Positions 15,201 to 30,200 of a stretch of 64,000 bases of DNA are shown here, piece after piece. Below the pieces are notes generated by a model. It saw only the letters and a program-made list of their open reading frames with translations, did no database searches and was not told where the DNA came from. The stretch comes from Pycnopodia helianthoides (taxonomy: Eukaryota > Echinodermata > Asteroidea > Forcipulatida > Asteriidae). Numbering within the stretch: the first letter of the stretch is position 1; each line of letters begins with the position of its first letter. Location of the stretch: assembly GCA_032158295.1 (NCBI GenBank), contig CM063248.1:18090787-18154786 (forward strand). The letters run 5' to 3'. The translations under genes and the position numbers were made by a program.

Positions 15201-18200
15201 GGCAGACATCTTATCAGATAACCGTGGGTGTCAGCCAATGTCCACCAAAGCGTTCGTTGTCCATTCAGCCAGTAACTCCCTGCTTAACGAGCGAAACACG
15301 TAGCCATATCATGTTCCCTTAATAGGATCTCGAGGGGTAAATAGTGGTCAAATATTGACCGACTTATTGACCCTCAGAGCATCTCTCGGCTAATCTGTTT
15401 TTGAGGGAAAGGCGATGACAGAGGAAGGGCGATTGCAAATCAAAAGGAAAAACCAAAACTGAAAAGGGGATTATCGGCATATATTGATAGGTCGATTGAA
15501 AAACACGAAGTAGGCCTAAATTATGCTAAGCCTTGTATTTTTTGTAGCTTGTTATGCTTACTTCATTTTTTTATATTCGTTTGAATACGGAGCATGTTTA
15601 TATTCTACAGAGAGCTCAAAAAGATGCCGGTTAAATTGTGAAGTACATAAACCGAAATCGCAGAAAACCAGTGCATTTTCAAATTGTTCGTTTTTAGAAG
15701 ATGACTGGCATTGACATGTTCTTCATCTTGAATTCTAGAAAAGCAAATGCTTACAAACTGTCAGACTCTTGCTGCCCTCGGTTGTCAAATTATTCTTTTT
15801 AAAGTAAAGGCATCCAGGGTATCTTTAAAAAAGAAAACCGGGGTGCAATGAAGTACGAACACTATACGTATTTCAAATTACATCGAGCGCAGAAAATGCA
15901 TTTTCAATGAACATGAATAAATACTGAAATAAGCAGATGAATAGGTAATAAAGGATAAAAAGCTCAAAGTGAAATGCACTGGAAAACAGGCAGATGGTTA
16001 GCAATCAAGGCAACTGGGTAATTTGCTGTGAAACAACAACACACTCTGGTAGACTAAAGCAATGCTGGTCAAGCAGAATAGATCTTACACAGCCAAAGAA
16101 TATACCTATTAAAGGGAGGTTATACCTTTGGTAATTACTCCACAAGTTAAAGGAACATTACAGAATTGGTAATTGTAAAAATGTACTTTTGATCACAGAT
16201 TTACATAAAACTTACATGGTCTAATGATGATGATAGTAGAAAACATCCCTTGAAATATTTCTGTCTGAAATGCCATGATGAGAAATGAATAAACTAATTT
16301 TCCGATTGGAGTTTATCGCTCAGTGAGCGTTTTATTCATGTGTTGAACCTACATGATTTCATGCAAATGTGTAATCGGTTTTTCACTATTTTCTCGTGGC
16401 CCAGATGGCCGATCGATCTCAAACTTCTACAGGTTTGTCAGTTTATGTATATATACATATATGGTGGATTACATAAAGTGCTTACACTGCCAGCAACTGT
16501 TTTGTTGGCAAAACCAATTCTGTAATGTTCCTTTAATGACCATAAAAACTTACTTGGTAAAGGGCACTGGAGAGCTAATGATATTATAAAACATTGTGAG
16601 AAACGACCCCCTTGGAATTAATGTAGTTTTAGAGAAGGAGGTAATTTTCCACCCAAAAATTTGAATCTGAGAAATTGTCACAGGTTTTTTATTTTTTTGC
16701 ACAATTATTATGTTGGGATATACCACACACCAAATGAGGATACTGGTCTTTGACAATTGCCAAAAGTATACACTGCCTTTAAAAATTTAATATGAATATA
16801 TAATGATGACGAGCAAGAAGCACCTTTTCTGCTGCAGTAGTTGTTCCATTAGTTGCTAATGTTTTAAAATGCTCTCGTGTTTTCTGTTACAGACACAAAA
16901 CTGGCGGCAAACACACTCTGACGTTTACCGAGATTGCCGAGCAACTACCGTCGAATGACTTGAAGACCTCGGGACTCTCGTTTGATCCGCGAGATTTCAA
17001 GGCAAAACGAGAGGTAAGAAAACTTCCGTTCTGTGTGTGTGTAGAAAACGCTTGTCAGCTACGAATGATGTCACTGTCACTGTCAACAACATACTATTTA
17101 CGAATAGATTTGATGCTCCTTATTTCTACGTTATACCTGTTCTATAAAAAGGTAAGCATTAAACAGATAATGTCATGTACCAGTATGCCAAATAATTTCG
17201 TGGAATTTACACACTAAAACAATCATAAACTTTTATTTAAGAAAGAAAAGCTGTTTTTTACTGCACTGGTATTTACTGTCTGTACCGTACTCAGTACTCT
17301 TGGAGTCCTAGTCCTATAGCCCCCCCCTATTCTAGAAGTGGAACTATGGTGGAGACGATAGCGGAACGAACCTCATTACTAGTTCTAGTACGAGTTATAA
17401 ACAGTCTATACTCTACAGACTAGTCAGGGATACTTAGGCTATTGTACTGACACGTTTTCAAAATTTCTGAGATAAATGTTTTGGCTTCCAATTCCATATC
17501 CTATGGTCTACTTCCAGCTTAGGCATCAATCAAGCTCTTTTTAATGTAGATCCTGGCATTTATTATGTGCTGAGGGAGTTCCAGTCATTGACAATTTGAC
17601 GATGACTGTAATGAGTACATCTATGATCTCTAATGATCGATAAATGTTCTAGCCTACATGATCTAGCCCCATAAACATGATAAATATAGTGCCAATACAC
17701 TGTACATGGAGTCCAGCTTATTGGCACTATAGGTTTTGTCTAGATCAAATGTTCTTGTTGAGACTGAAGTATGATACTAGTGATAGGATGCTGTTGCTTT
17801 TGAATCATAATTGTCAAGTGTTGCTGTTTTTAAAGGAACATTACAGAATTGGTAAGAAAAGAACTTGTAAAATATACTTTTTGACCATAGATTTACATAA
17901 AACTTACACGGTCTAATGATGATGATAGTAGAAAACATCCCTTGAAATATTTCTGTCTAAATGCCATATTTGATGAAAAAATGAAACTAATTTTCCTATT
18001 GGAGTTTATTGCTCAGTGAGCGTTTTATTAGTTTGTTGAATCTATATGATTTCACAAATGTGTAATCGTTTTTTTCACTATTTTCTCGTGACCCATGGCC
18101 GATCGATCTCAAACTTCTACAGGTTTGTCAGTTTATGTAGCCTATATGGTGGATTACACAAAGTGCTTACACTGCCAGCAATGGTTTTGTTAGCAAAAAA

Positions 18201-21200
18201 CAATTCTGTAGTTCCTTTAGCTGTCAAGTATTAAACCATAAGTGAAACTGACCGGTTAAATTGTTAATAATTTTTGAACAATTTGGGAATGACCATCATC
18301 CCCCAAATTGTTTTGTTTTTATCTAGAGAAACACCCAAACTGTTCATCATAATTTGGCTCAATTTAACGAGCTGTCTTATTTTGTTTCAGGGTAACTGAT
18401 GTAGACAATTTGCTGTAAAGATAGGGTCATACTTTGGTAATGACCCTAGTAATAAAAATGTGTTATTTTTATCGGAAAGCCTACCTATTATATAGATGGT
18501 AATGGTAGAAAGCATGATGAATTGCCCTCGTTGATTTAGAAATTAGTACAATATTTTCACCGTGTCGAAAAATGTGAATTGCCAAAGCTTGCCTGCAGGC
18601 ACCTTTGGGAGATTAAAATTTCCGTGGTGTCCTTTTTTGTGAATGCTGCGGTTCGGAGATGCGGTTGGCACCCGCTGTCACCTCGCTGAACGTGGATAGA
18701 TTCAACGTTCTTGGTGAAAATACCATGACAGCTTTAAGCCAGGTTTCTTAACAAGTAGAATCACTTGGCATTACTGGGAAGGGGGCACTGAGAGCCACAT
18801 ACTCCCCCCCCCCCCACTTTGATGTCTGTTTCCCCCCCCCCCTGCCCCGTATTGAAATCCAGACTTTTGGATTAAACATTTCCAGAGATTTATGTTACAT
18901 TTTATAAGCTTAAATGTGATAATTTCAATGTTTTTGAAACTTTTTTTCTCCATTTACACGCAGGCAATGTATTTGTTTTTACACTCCTATCAGAATAACT
19001 TTATAAGAAATAGTAAATGGCATATTTAACAAGATCGCTGTAAAAGGGCTTGTTTCAGAGATATACAAACAGGACTTAGGACTAAGGCCAGATGTGCCAC
19101 CACCCCCCCCCCCCAGAAAACATGGTGCACCCCCTTATGCCACCCTAAAATGTTAACTTAGTTTCGGCACTGCACTGTATTCAGCTGAAACTTTCACAAG
19201 TGACTTTTATTGCATCTTTATTGATAATTTGGCCTATAAATTGGCATGACGTTGTTCAACAACCAATCAATGATCCTACCTTTAGAAAGTTATTCTTCCC
19301 CAAGTATTCATTAGTTGCATTGTTTCTATTTCAGATCAATTTAACCACTGAGGCCAAGAACATATTGAGTATGCCAAGTTGCATCCGCACACCAGAGCAG
19401 TTGCAAACGGTAAGTGATTGTTCGTAAAGCCAAGGGGGTGTTTTGCAAGACCTGTCTTCTGTGGGAGGATTAATAAAAAAGCTGATTTGCCGACTGGGAT
19501 TTCCTTGGCTTTTTTGGGAGTGGGAGGGGGAGGGGAATGAATGGAGGCAAGTGAAGTAGTGCTTCGTTTGCCAGTTGAGGCTCAAAATCTGACTGAGATT
19601 ATTGGGGTGACACACACCCCAGGGCCCAATTTCATAGAGCTGCTTAAGCAGAAAAAAATTGCTTAACAATGTTCTGCATAGCAACGGTGAGCAGGATACC
19701 AGTCGCAGACAGTGCGTGTGTCGTGTGACATGGTATTTTGGCTGGTAATAATCTGGTAAGCATAATTTTGCTGTGCTAAGCTGCTTTTTGTGCTTTTAAA
19801 GCAGCTTAATGAAACTTGGCCCAGGTTGCTGCACTCCAAAGCAATGCCAGTTTCCCTCTGAATAACGAGTAAAGAAATCAACGTTTCGAAAGAAAGCCAT
19901 TAGAACTGAAGGATAAGTTTTCCAGATATAATTGACTGACACTCGTAATGCATTGGTGACGTTTTCATATTATACAGTAAAGTTGTCGTTATACAGAAGC
20001 AGTAGTCACAAACATGTCGTATTTAAATTGCAGTATTTTTAGGGTGATTAGTAAAGGTCAGTTCTAACATTAAGGTTTTGAAAGCTACTTTGGAAATATT
20101 GCTTGTGTTTTTACCCATACTTTGATGCGTGTTAAAAGCAATGTATACTCTGTATTTTTCTGAGTCCTATGAAAAACTTGACAGGCATATTACTCGGATG
20201 GGACTCAAACCCATGACCTTTGCCATTCTAGAGCAGATGACATACCACTAGACCACAGAGATTGTCCAGTAGCTAGAGGCAGTTTGAATCTTATATTTTA
20301 GCAGCAGGTACCGGAACAATTTTAGTGCTACCCGGTAAAGCAAATATAACATCTCCTACAATGCTCTGGAAACATTGTAATCTCAATCTGTTATCTTGTA
20401 AAGTTGTGACATGGTTCATGCCGATTTGTACCAACAGCAACCCCAGTTTATTTAATACTACACTGATAAAGGTGTAATCAATCCGTTTGTAGTTCTCAAG
20501 GATTTAGATTAAAATTAACACCAACTGATTCAACAAAAACACATCTGGCCATGCCTAGAGCTCGATTAGAAAAAAGATGCTCAAAAAAGACTTTTTATTC
20601 TGGATTTATTTTCCCTCGGTGCGATGTTGTTTGAATGATAGATGTCTCGGCATGGAGGCAGCTTGGAAATTCCATCTCCATGTTTGCATGCTCTGGTTGA
20701 ATTGTCTGATTGCCCCAATAAGTCAATATTTGTGGACTGTTGATTCTTTCAGCCAACAAGTGTCGCATCTTGTGAACACTTTGGACTGTGAGTAATTCTA
20801 TTGTACGGACATGCCGTAGCAACCACTCGCCAAAAACACAGTAATGGACGAGATATTTACGTGCACTCCACCAGATGAAGAAAATGCTATGAGTTTGTCC
20901 ACACATCTTGAAGCAGGGGTTAGCTTTTCTTTCCAGGGACTAGTGGGGTGTCGTGGTCGAGCGGATAAGAGCACCGAACTCAAGCTCTGGTGTTTCTGTT
21001 CAGCAAGAGCAAGACACTTTACTATAATTGCTTCTCTCCACCCAGGGGTAAATGGGTACCTGTGAGGGCAGAGATGGTTCTTGTGATTGATTTAGCTTAG
21101 TGTGCTACATTATTTGGCAGCGCAGGCTGTATACTCCCCAGGGAGCTGAGATGGTTTAAGGAATGAAATGGCCCAGTGATCAGGGTAATAATGTTGGAAG

Positions 21201-21242
21201 CGCTTTGAGACATGGTGTGTAAAGCGCTATATAAAAACCGAA

Positions 21243-21273
<31 letters not shown>

Positions 21274-24200
21274 TTCCCAGGAGTTTGCCAGGGTTAGCTC
21301 TTCAAGTGTGAACAGTCAAGCCACGTAATAGGGTCCATAGGGATTAATCTCGTAGGGTCCATAGGGATTAATCTCGCCCGTAGAGCCAGCCTTTTGATTG
21401 AGTGTGTCTTGGAAGACTGACAGTTTCAATTCAATTTGGGGGGAATTCAATTTTAAACTCACATTTATTTCCGTACCTCATGAAAATTTCTAAGGGATAC
21501 ATAGGCCTTCGGTAATAAAAAAAACGGTAGGTGATCAGTGATATCGGAATGAATGATCCCTGCAGGCATAGTCATTGTTGGTGAGAATGTTGTCTATTAA
21601 AGTGGCACTGTGAGGGGTGATATAAGGGTCGGTTTGTCAAACCAATGGACGGAAACCATTAAAGGTATTGTACACTTTTGGTAACGGCTCAAAATCAGTG
21701 TCCACATTTTGTGTGATTCAACATATGCATGAACAAACAAACCTGTGAAAGTTTGAGCTCAATTGGTCATCGAGGTCACAAGAAAATAGTGAAAAGAGAC
21801 CTGATGTGCTTTCTGTTCTTTCAAACATCAAGTTTTTATCACACGTGATAAAAACTGCTGTTTTACTCGTTTCTCAGAAACGATAGCATTTTGGGCAGAA
21901 ATATTTTAAGGAACCCTTTCTACCATTGCTTACTTTGAATCATGTAAGTTATGTGTGAATCTGTGAACATTGGTGTTTTTTTATCTTACCAATAAGTGTA
22001 CATGGCCTTTAAGCGGAAATTATGTGTAGGTTGATGGCTATTATCTGTAGGTAACGAGTTAGAGCAAGTAAGTAAATTGAGATTGAAGTTTCCCGTTATG
22101 TAACATAGATTTTGTTTTCATTGGCGACAGTATTGAGACAAGAATCAAAAGACCTGTTGAAGTTATTTTTGGGGGAAGCCCCAAGAGCCCCTGTAGACAT
22201 TACCGACAATCAAATTAACAATGTGGACTTGTTGAATTTCTATAATCATGCATTCAAAATCTTCGCATGATTTCATGAGATGGTCGCGAATATGGAATTT
22301 GTTAAGCGAGCTTCTCACGAACATGGCAGCTCCTTCCCCCTGCTTTTTCAGAATGAGAGGAATGATTAAAATGATAATTGAAGAGGGGCTTCTTTAAACC
22401 TTTGTGTTAGCCAGAGGGGTGTCTGGGTGTCTTTTGGAGACCCTATAGATAGTTCCCAGTAGACGCCATCTTTACGGGCAAATTGCATTTTGGCTTGCAG
22501 GTGCGTCAAACGCTCAACTTATTAACGCAGCCGCGTTGTTCACTGACCAATCCTGCAATGAGTTTCGTGAAATGCGCGCGTGTTGCACGCCGTTCTCACA
22601 CGAAACGCACGACTGTTTGTTCTAAACTGCCCGTAAAGATGGCCGATTTACGTCATACTGCAACCTATCTATTTCAAATTTGGACACCCTGTATTATCTG
22701 TCATTTACATGTGTGCACAACCACAATCATGGGTACACATTTTTTTTCGTGTCCATGTTATGAACAACACTTTGAAAACCAGGGATGCAACAGTTATTTA
22801 AATGTTTTTTGTAAATTGATTAACCAGCAGTGTGTGAATGAAGAGTAGAAAGGACTTGAGTTTGTCAAAAACAAGATCTGCAAAGAGTTACTCAATAATC
22901 ATGTGTTGTTCATTTGGTGTCTTTGTAACAAAAAGTGTACCCATGATTGTAGCTGTGCACATGTATATGTATTGTAAGTGAACAATTTGGACACCCAGTT
23001 TTTAAATTTCCAGCAAATTATGACACCCTTTTACCATATCCTGGTTAAAAACCTTGCTTTAAACTACGTCTCTGGGAAGCCCTACATTGAAAAAAAAATT
23101 ATTTTAGTGAGAGCACGAAATCATGAATATAGTAAATGTCTACAAAAGCTCCTGCAGTTCATATTTTAAAAAAAATTTGAAATCATCACTCAGGTGTATA
23201 ACACTCAAGACTCCAAAAAAGCATTGCGATCTAAATAAGGACATGTATTGTATAACTAGCATTGCTATACCATGAAATGAGTTATCGATGGTTAAGTAAG
23301 CAAACATAAAGGCACTAAATGATACAAAAGGAAACTGAGGTGCATTGAAGTACAAACACTCGGCTAGGAGCAGCGGTGTACGCGTTTCAAATTACATGGA
23401 GCGCAGACGATGAGTTTGAAATGAACATGAATAAATGCTTGGATAAGTAGATGAATAAATTAGTGAATAAGCAGCTAACTGAATAAATACTTGAAAAGCT
23501 CAAAAATGAAATGCAGTGGGAAAAACAAGCAGATGGTATTAGCAATCAAAGCAACTGGGTAATTTGCTGTGAAACAACAACACACTGGTAGACTAGAGCA
23601 ATGCTGGTCAAGCAGAATAGATCTTACACAGCCAAAGAATATACCTATGAAAGGAACGTTACAGAATTGGTAAGAAAAAACTTGTAAAATATACTTTTGA
23701 TCACAGATTTACAGAAAACTTACCTTTGAAAACATCCCTTGAAATATTTCTGTTTCTGTCTGAAATGTCATATTTGATGAGAAATGAATAAACTAATTTT
23801 TAGAAAATAGTGAAAAACCGATTACACATTTGCATGAAATCATATAGATTCAACAAATGAATAAAACGCTCACTGAGCGATAAACTCCAATCGGGAAATT
23901 AGTTTATTCATTTCTCATCAAATATGGCATTTCAGACAGAAATATTTCAAGGGATGTTTTCTACTATCATCATCATTAGACCGTGTAAGTTGTATGTAAA
24001 TCTGTGATCAAAAGTACATTTTACAATTACCAATTCTGTAATGTTCCTTTAAAAATGTAATTTAACTCGCCGATTCTGCGTCAGTTTGACCCACTTCTGG
24101 GTCATTTCGAAACACATTCCGGGTCATACTGACCCAGCATAGGGTCAAGCCCCACGGGACCCAAATCCATGTCATTTCTGACCCAGGGAATTTGACTAGT

Positions 24201-27200
24201 GTAATGAGAAGAGTCACTTAGTTTGTTGGAACGTTTTGACTAGCGCGCTCTAGTCGTCTCCGAGAGTATCAAATGCGGAGTAAATTATCAACATTACAGA
24301 ATTGGTAAGAAAAAAACTGGTAAAATATACTTTTTGATCACAGATTTACATCAAACTTACACGGTCTAATGATGATGATAGTAAAAAACATCCCTTGAAA
24401 TATTTTTGTCTGAAATGCCATATCTGATGAGAAATGAATAAACTAATTTTCCGATTGGAGTTTATCGCTCAGTGAGCGTTTTATTCATTTGTTGAATCTA
24501 TATGATTTCATGCAAATGTGTAATCGGTTTTTCGCTATTTTCTTGTGACCCAGATGGCCGATCGATCTCAAACTTCTACAGGTTTGTCAGTTTATGTATA
24601 TGGTGGATTACATAAAGTGCTTACACTGTGCCAGCAACTGTTTTGTTAGCAAAAACCAATTCTGTAATGTTCCTTTAAAGGAGGGTAGGCCTATACCTAT
24701 GGTAATTACTCAACAACAAAAAACTAATGACCATAACACTTACTTGGCAAAAGAGCACTGGAGAGCTGATGATAATTGTTATAAAACATTGTTAGAAATG
24801 ATACCCTTTGAAGTAATGTAGTTTTAGAGAAAGAGGTCAAGTTTTTCTTTCAAAAATTTGAATTTTAAGAGCTTAAAATACACACTTCTGATGAGAGCTC
24901 GCTGAAGAGTGCGAACCACATGTTAGCATGAGACTCTAATGCCTCATTACTCAAAGTGAAAACATTAATAATAATAATAATAATAGTGGCTTCTTATATA
25001 GCGCTCATATCCGTCACTCAGTGACGCTCAAGGCGCTTCAACATTCGACATTAACAGAGTGATTGTTATTTCTTCTTCAAGAATCATTATCAATAACCAT
25101 CTTCTGAGAGTGCTTTTAAACTTTGATGCTCTCGAGGAGAAAAATGCATCCCCCATAGTTCGAGAGAAAAAAAAGTAAAGTCTTGTATAATTTGTGTTTT
25201 AAAAAATAAGCTGTCTGCATGTGCCTTTTATTAGAATTGAGCACGTTCAGTAGTGTAACTAAAGGCACCCCCCCCCCATTGATGTCCGTGCCCCTCCCCC
25301 TCCCCAAAGAGATGCCTTTATCATATCATTTACAAACTGCCTTGTACAAAAAGTGTCATGGCTGTTTTTGCAGGGTGTAAAATAAATACCAGTCTTTTCA
25401 TTGTCTCCCTGTCTTTCCCCTATTTGCAGGCATTATATGGGCTCCAGACTATGAAGTCATTTGCAGAGTACCCGCTCCATATGCAAGAGAAACTGGTCAA
25501 AGTTGCTTGGTTTGAAAGGTAAATATGTGCAAATTAATACCATTGATAATAGACCCTTCAAATGCGAATATAATGTTGTCACCTCTGAATGCTAATATCC
25601 CCTATTTTTTTTTGGGGGGGGGAAGGGAGGAGTTGATTATATCAAAATGTGTTTGTATTCCTAGCAGTGTTATTGCTTCAAATTTTCCTCATTGAAAAAT
25701 ACACAAATGGTCACTATACCTCTAATTAAAGCACAGCTAATTTCACTTGTGACCCCCACTCATTTGAAATCTGGACTTTCGAGATTAAATATACCAGAGT
25801 ACAATGTTACATTTTATAAGTTTTGCTGTAATAATTTCAATGTTTTTAAAACTATTTTTCCATGTTCACACAGACAATGTATTTGTTTTTCTTACTCTGA
25901 AAAGGCGATTTATTAAAGAGAATGCAAACAGAAACTACAGTTTTAATTGGCAGAAGTGCCCCTTAGAAAAAAATGGTGCACCACCTTGTGCCTCCCTAAC
26001 ATGTTACCCTAGTTTCGGCGCTGGCCGTTATAAATCTATGAAATGAGTGAATAACTTTCTTCATTTTCAAAACTTGATTTGTTTTAGAGGTTAAGTCAAA
26101 TTTACGAATACTCTTTTGGATTATTGTTATTTTTTATTCCAGTGTGCCACCAAAGAGAGTAATAATCAGACAAGGTCACTATGCAGAAAACTTCTACTTC
26201 GTAATATCAGGTTCAGGTAAGTGCTTTAGAATTATTGTCTGATCTGTTTTACTCTTTCTATCTTAAAACCTAAAGGTAGGCCTATGGTCATAGATTGGTA
26301 AATACTCCAAAAATGAATGACCATAAAAAACTTACTTGGTGGGAAGAACGGCAGCTGCGATGGTATAAACTATTTTGAGTAAGGATTCTTCAAAGTAAAA
26401 TGGTTTGGAAAAATTTTCATTTAATCTGAGAAACGATTCACGCACGAATTCCTTTTCAGAGGGTTGGTGTCCGTTTGCGAATGCTGCAGCCACAGATGCA
26501 GTTGGTACCTGCTGTCACTCGCTAAATGGGGATGGATTCCTCGTTCTGTGAAAATACCTGACAGTTTTTGGCTGTTTTCTTAGCAAGTAGACACTGTATT
26601 CAGCTGAACTTTCACATGTGACTTTTATTGTATCCTTCTTTGTAATTGTGCCTATAAATCAGCATTACGTAGTGCTTTCTTATAGTGCTGTCTTTAAGCT
26701 TAACTTTACTCGTACAGTCTTGAAATTGGAAGAGTTAATGGGGCGCAATACCAGTGCCAAAATTCATGGTGGTGATGCTACAGAAATCTGTGCTTACAAC
26801 CCATAGAATCACACGCTTAACAGGGCGCTGTAAGTGCGGAATTCTTTGGTCAACAGTGCCGTGAAACTGGGCCCAGATTGGCTTAGTGGTTTTCTTACGG
26901 GCCATTAAACTCTGTGGAACCCTGTTCGAATCCCCCTTCAGACCGGAGCCTCACCTTAATGCATGGGTTTTACCACGGTCAGGGTTTTCCTCCTACATCT
27001 AAAATTGAGATTTCTTCAACAACTTCTCTTCACACTCACAGGCATCTTGCACCACAGGTTACAATGCAAGGCACCTTGATTATATTTCCAGAAAGATATC
27101 ATAATAATTATAATATTATTAATAACAACTCTTTCAGTGGTTGAATTAAAAGTGTTAAGTTTTTACTTTTAATAACGTTTTTTTTTACTCCAGTCTTGAG

Positions 27201-30200
27201 TTCATTGCCACAAAATTGTGCTAAACATAAATACTTAACACGTGTAATCGAATCCTTGGGGCAGCAGTGCTGTGAAACTTAGCAGGTGGCTTCGTGGCTA
27301 GTGGTTCTACGGGCTGAAAATCTGTGCCCTGTCGTCCCCTCAACGGAGTACCTTAGTGCTTTCCCATGCCTAACTTAATGAGATTCTCACATTCGTCACG
27401 TCACAGCATCTTCAACACAGGTTCTGCTTGTACCTTGATTATTCATATAATTAATTCTTAATTTATATTATTTCATTTGTCAATGTTGGAATTAACAAAG
27501 TGTTGACTACTGTTATTTGATCAATTTTACCATCTTGTACAACTTCTTAAAGTTTGCATAAAGCTTACAATACTATATTTAAATCTTTCTGATACTGGTT
27601 GCTGATTTCAGCTGTGGTGACCATTATGGAGACCAAGGCGGACACAGGTGAGCCACAAATCCGCACGGCGGCCGTCCTACGTAAGGGCAGTAGCTTCGGG
27701 GAGCTAGCTCTCCTCCACCACTCCAAGAGAACTGCGACGGTCTCCAGCCAGGGTGACGTACAACTTCTTGCCATCGGCAGGGAGGACTTCTTTGACATCT
27801 TCATGAGGGGCAGCAGCCTGGGGAAGAGCCCGATCATGTCAAGTTTTTGAGGTAATTTTTTCACCAGGCCTGTTGTTTGTCTGATTTCAGGATTTTTTTT
27901 GTCATAGATTTGTGGCATGGTTGGGCTATTCACATGTCATGGCCAATAGTTATTTTGGCTAAGTCACCAGAGTGTGGGTTTGAATCCCGATTGTGTCCTT
28001 GAGCAAGACACTTGACGATGATTGCTGCTCGCCACTCTGCAGGGTAGAGATTATTGATGTGATTGATTAATAGCAACCTGTGTGCCCAGTCGTTGCCGGT
28101 GCTGCATATCCTAGGAGTTGAGTTGTGTTTTAGGAATGCTTAGGGCCTGATGGAACAGGGGAATGTAGTTGAGAGGCTACTTGTTTGAAAAGCCACAAAT
28201 AAAATGCATTATAAATATTAACTATAATTGCCTCTAAAAAATTCTTGAAAGACTTGAACTTGAAGGGAGAAAGATGAAGCCCGTTTTGGTTTTAACTGCT
28301 AGTTTACATTTCTTGTTTGAACTGCTACTTTTAGAGTTGTTGCTTTAACTGAAGACTTCAATCAAGTGTAGATCACTCCCCCATTTTTATTTTTTCATTT
28401 TGTAGATTTCAGCTCTCTTGTCAGAAATTGGTAATAAGCTAATTTCAAAAACATTAAGTATTCCATAAAGCTCATTTATTATATCTTAAAGGAACATTAC
28501 AGAATTGGTAAGAAAAAAACTTGTAAAATATACCTTTTGACCACAGATTTACATAAAACTTACACGGTCTAATGATGATGATAGTAGAAAACATCCCTTG
28601 AAATATATCTGTCTGAAATGCCATATTTGATGAGAAATAAACTAATAAACTAATTTTCCGATTGGAGTTCATCGCTCAGCGAGCGTTTTATTCACTTGTT
28701 GAATCTATGATTTCATGCAAATGTATAATCGGTTTTTCACTATTTTCTCGTGACCCAGATGGCCGATCGATCTCAACCTTCTACAAGTTTGTCAGTTTAT
28801 GTATATGGTGGATTACATAAAGTGCTTACACTGCCAGCAACTGTTTTTTTTTAGCAAAAACCAATCCTGTAATGTTCCTTTAAGACTGCAATATACCATC
28901 TTAACAGGGTCGTTGATTTTGAAGTGTTAACCTCTTACAGGAACTTAAATGACATATTCTGAATTAAGGACAACAAAATGTTTGTTTGCCATCAACATTT
29001 CAGGAATACTTGTTACCTGTTTTGACTATTCGGATGTTCTTTCATTCATTTCTTGCAGGCAACTTCCCTTCATGAAGTACTGGCCTCTAGAGAGATTAAT
29101 TGAGCATCCGGAGATGTGTCTCTTTCATTTTTACAAGTAAGTAATTAAAAGTTTATTAAGAGTCAGCAAAGTGCCAGTCCAAGAACTGACAAGCCAGTTC
29201 AAGCCAAGTGCACAGTGACGTAACCCCCCCCCCCCTCAGCTCAGAACCCATGCCCCCTCTTGCCCCACCCCCCCCCCCCAAATTAGATCGAAAAGATGCA
29301 CAAATGTATGGTTTGGTACATTAAATAGCCCTCCCGAATTATGTCTTTGCCACTGCAAAGGCAAGATGGTACAAGCCGTGGCTTATCCAGGACCAATTAT
29401 TTTAGAGATTTATGATCATTGCATCAGGGTTAAAGAATATTATTTGTTTGTTTGACCCCCTTACATTGTTGTGTAATACTGTATACTCATTGTCTAATAA
29501 TCTCACAGAAACCATTGTGTGAGAAATGAACTGTGGATGTGTTTTGGTCTTGAAAGTTGCCTGATGCTGGTTGGCGCGGTCTTTGGGGATTCCCCAGTTT
29601 ATTTAATTCGCCACACCTTTGTCCGATTTCTTCCCATTTGATTTTGTCTTCTATCTATGTTCTTCTCATCTTTCCCTGACCTATTCTGTCATTCAAAAGA
29701 CTGCCAGTTTTGCCTTAAAAATTCTCAATTCCATTTTGTATTTTAAATGCTTTATCGGGCAAATCAACGGTTGATTGCATGTTATGATGACAGAAGTTGT
29801 AAATTATAAGTGTCTCTGAATGCATTTCATTGCCTAATAATTTGAATCGAAATTTGTTTCTATCAAAATCTTGTGTATAATGTACTTGTGTATTTTTGTT
29901 TTATTGCTCTCCTTGTTCATAATGTCTTGTATTATATTTTCGTTTTTTCATTCACTACCGTGATGACTTGATGAGTTGTCATATTTTATATCCAATGCGT
30001 TGGCCATTCTTCTGTACTACTATTAAACTGACAATGTTTGGAATCAATTCTCGATGAACTGTCTCATGAAAACAATGTTTTGGGTTGAACAAAGACAAAT
30101 TGACTAGAGCGGGATGTGAACCATCGACCTCCGGATTAACGTACCGGCGCTCTACCAACTGAGCTATCTAGCCCATGTTGGCGGTCTCCCTATTTTGTCA

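Larger units (their letters stand above)
12000..16890. other. Long intron 4 of gene A
   Basis: Apart from a short cttgggttcagg tandem (12197-12240), the duplicated segment and MITE copy 4, I see no gene or structured element here. Confidence 0.55.
23330..24870. repeat. Intronic segmental duplication, copy 2 with insertions
   Basis: It matches copy 1 but has an additional half MITE and element X between the two flanks. Intron 6 of gene A. Confidence 0.82.

Noticed and set aside
24960..25060. Possible tRNA or SINE at the ataatatagcgctc sequence
   Set aside because: Only a SINE/retroelement tail (tatatagcgct plus AAT repeat) is visible, with no head.
30086..30175. tRNA-Asn gene on the - strand
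   Set aside because: The head is followed by a SINE body and duplicated with other SINE copies, and its T-arm deviates. It is treated as SINE, not a working tRNA.
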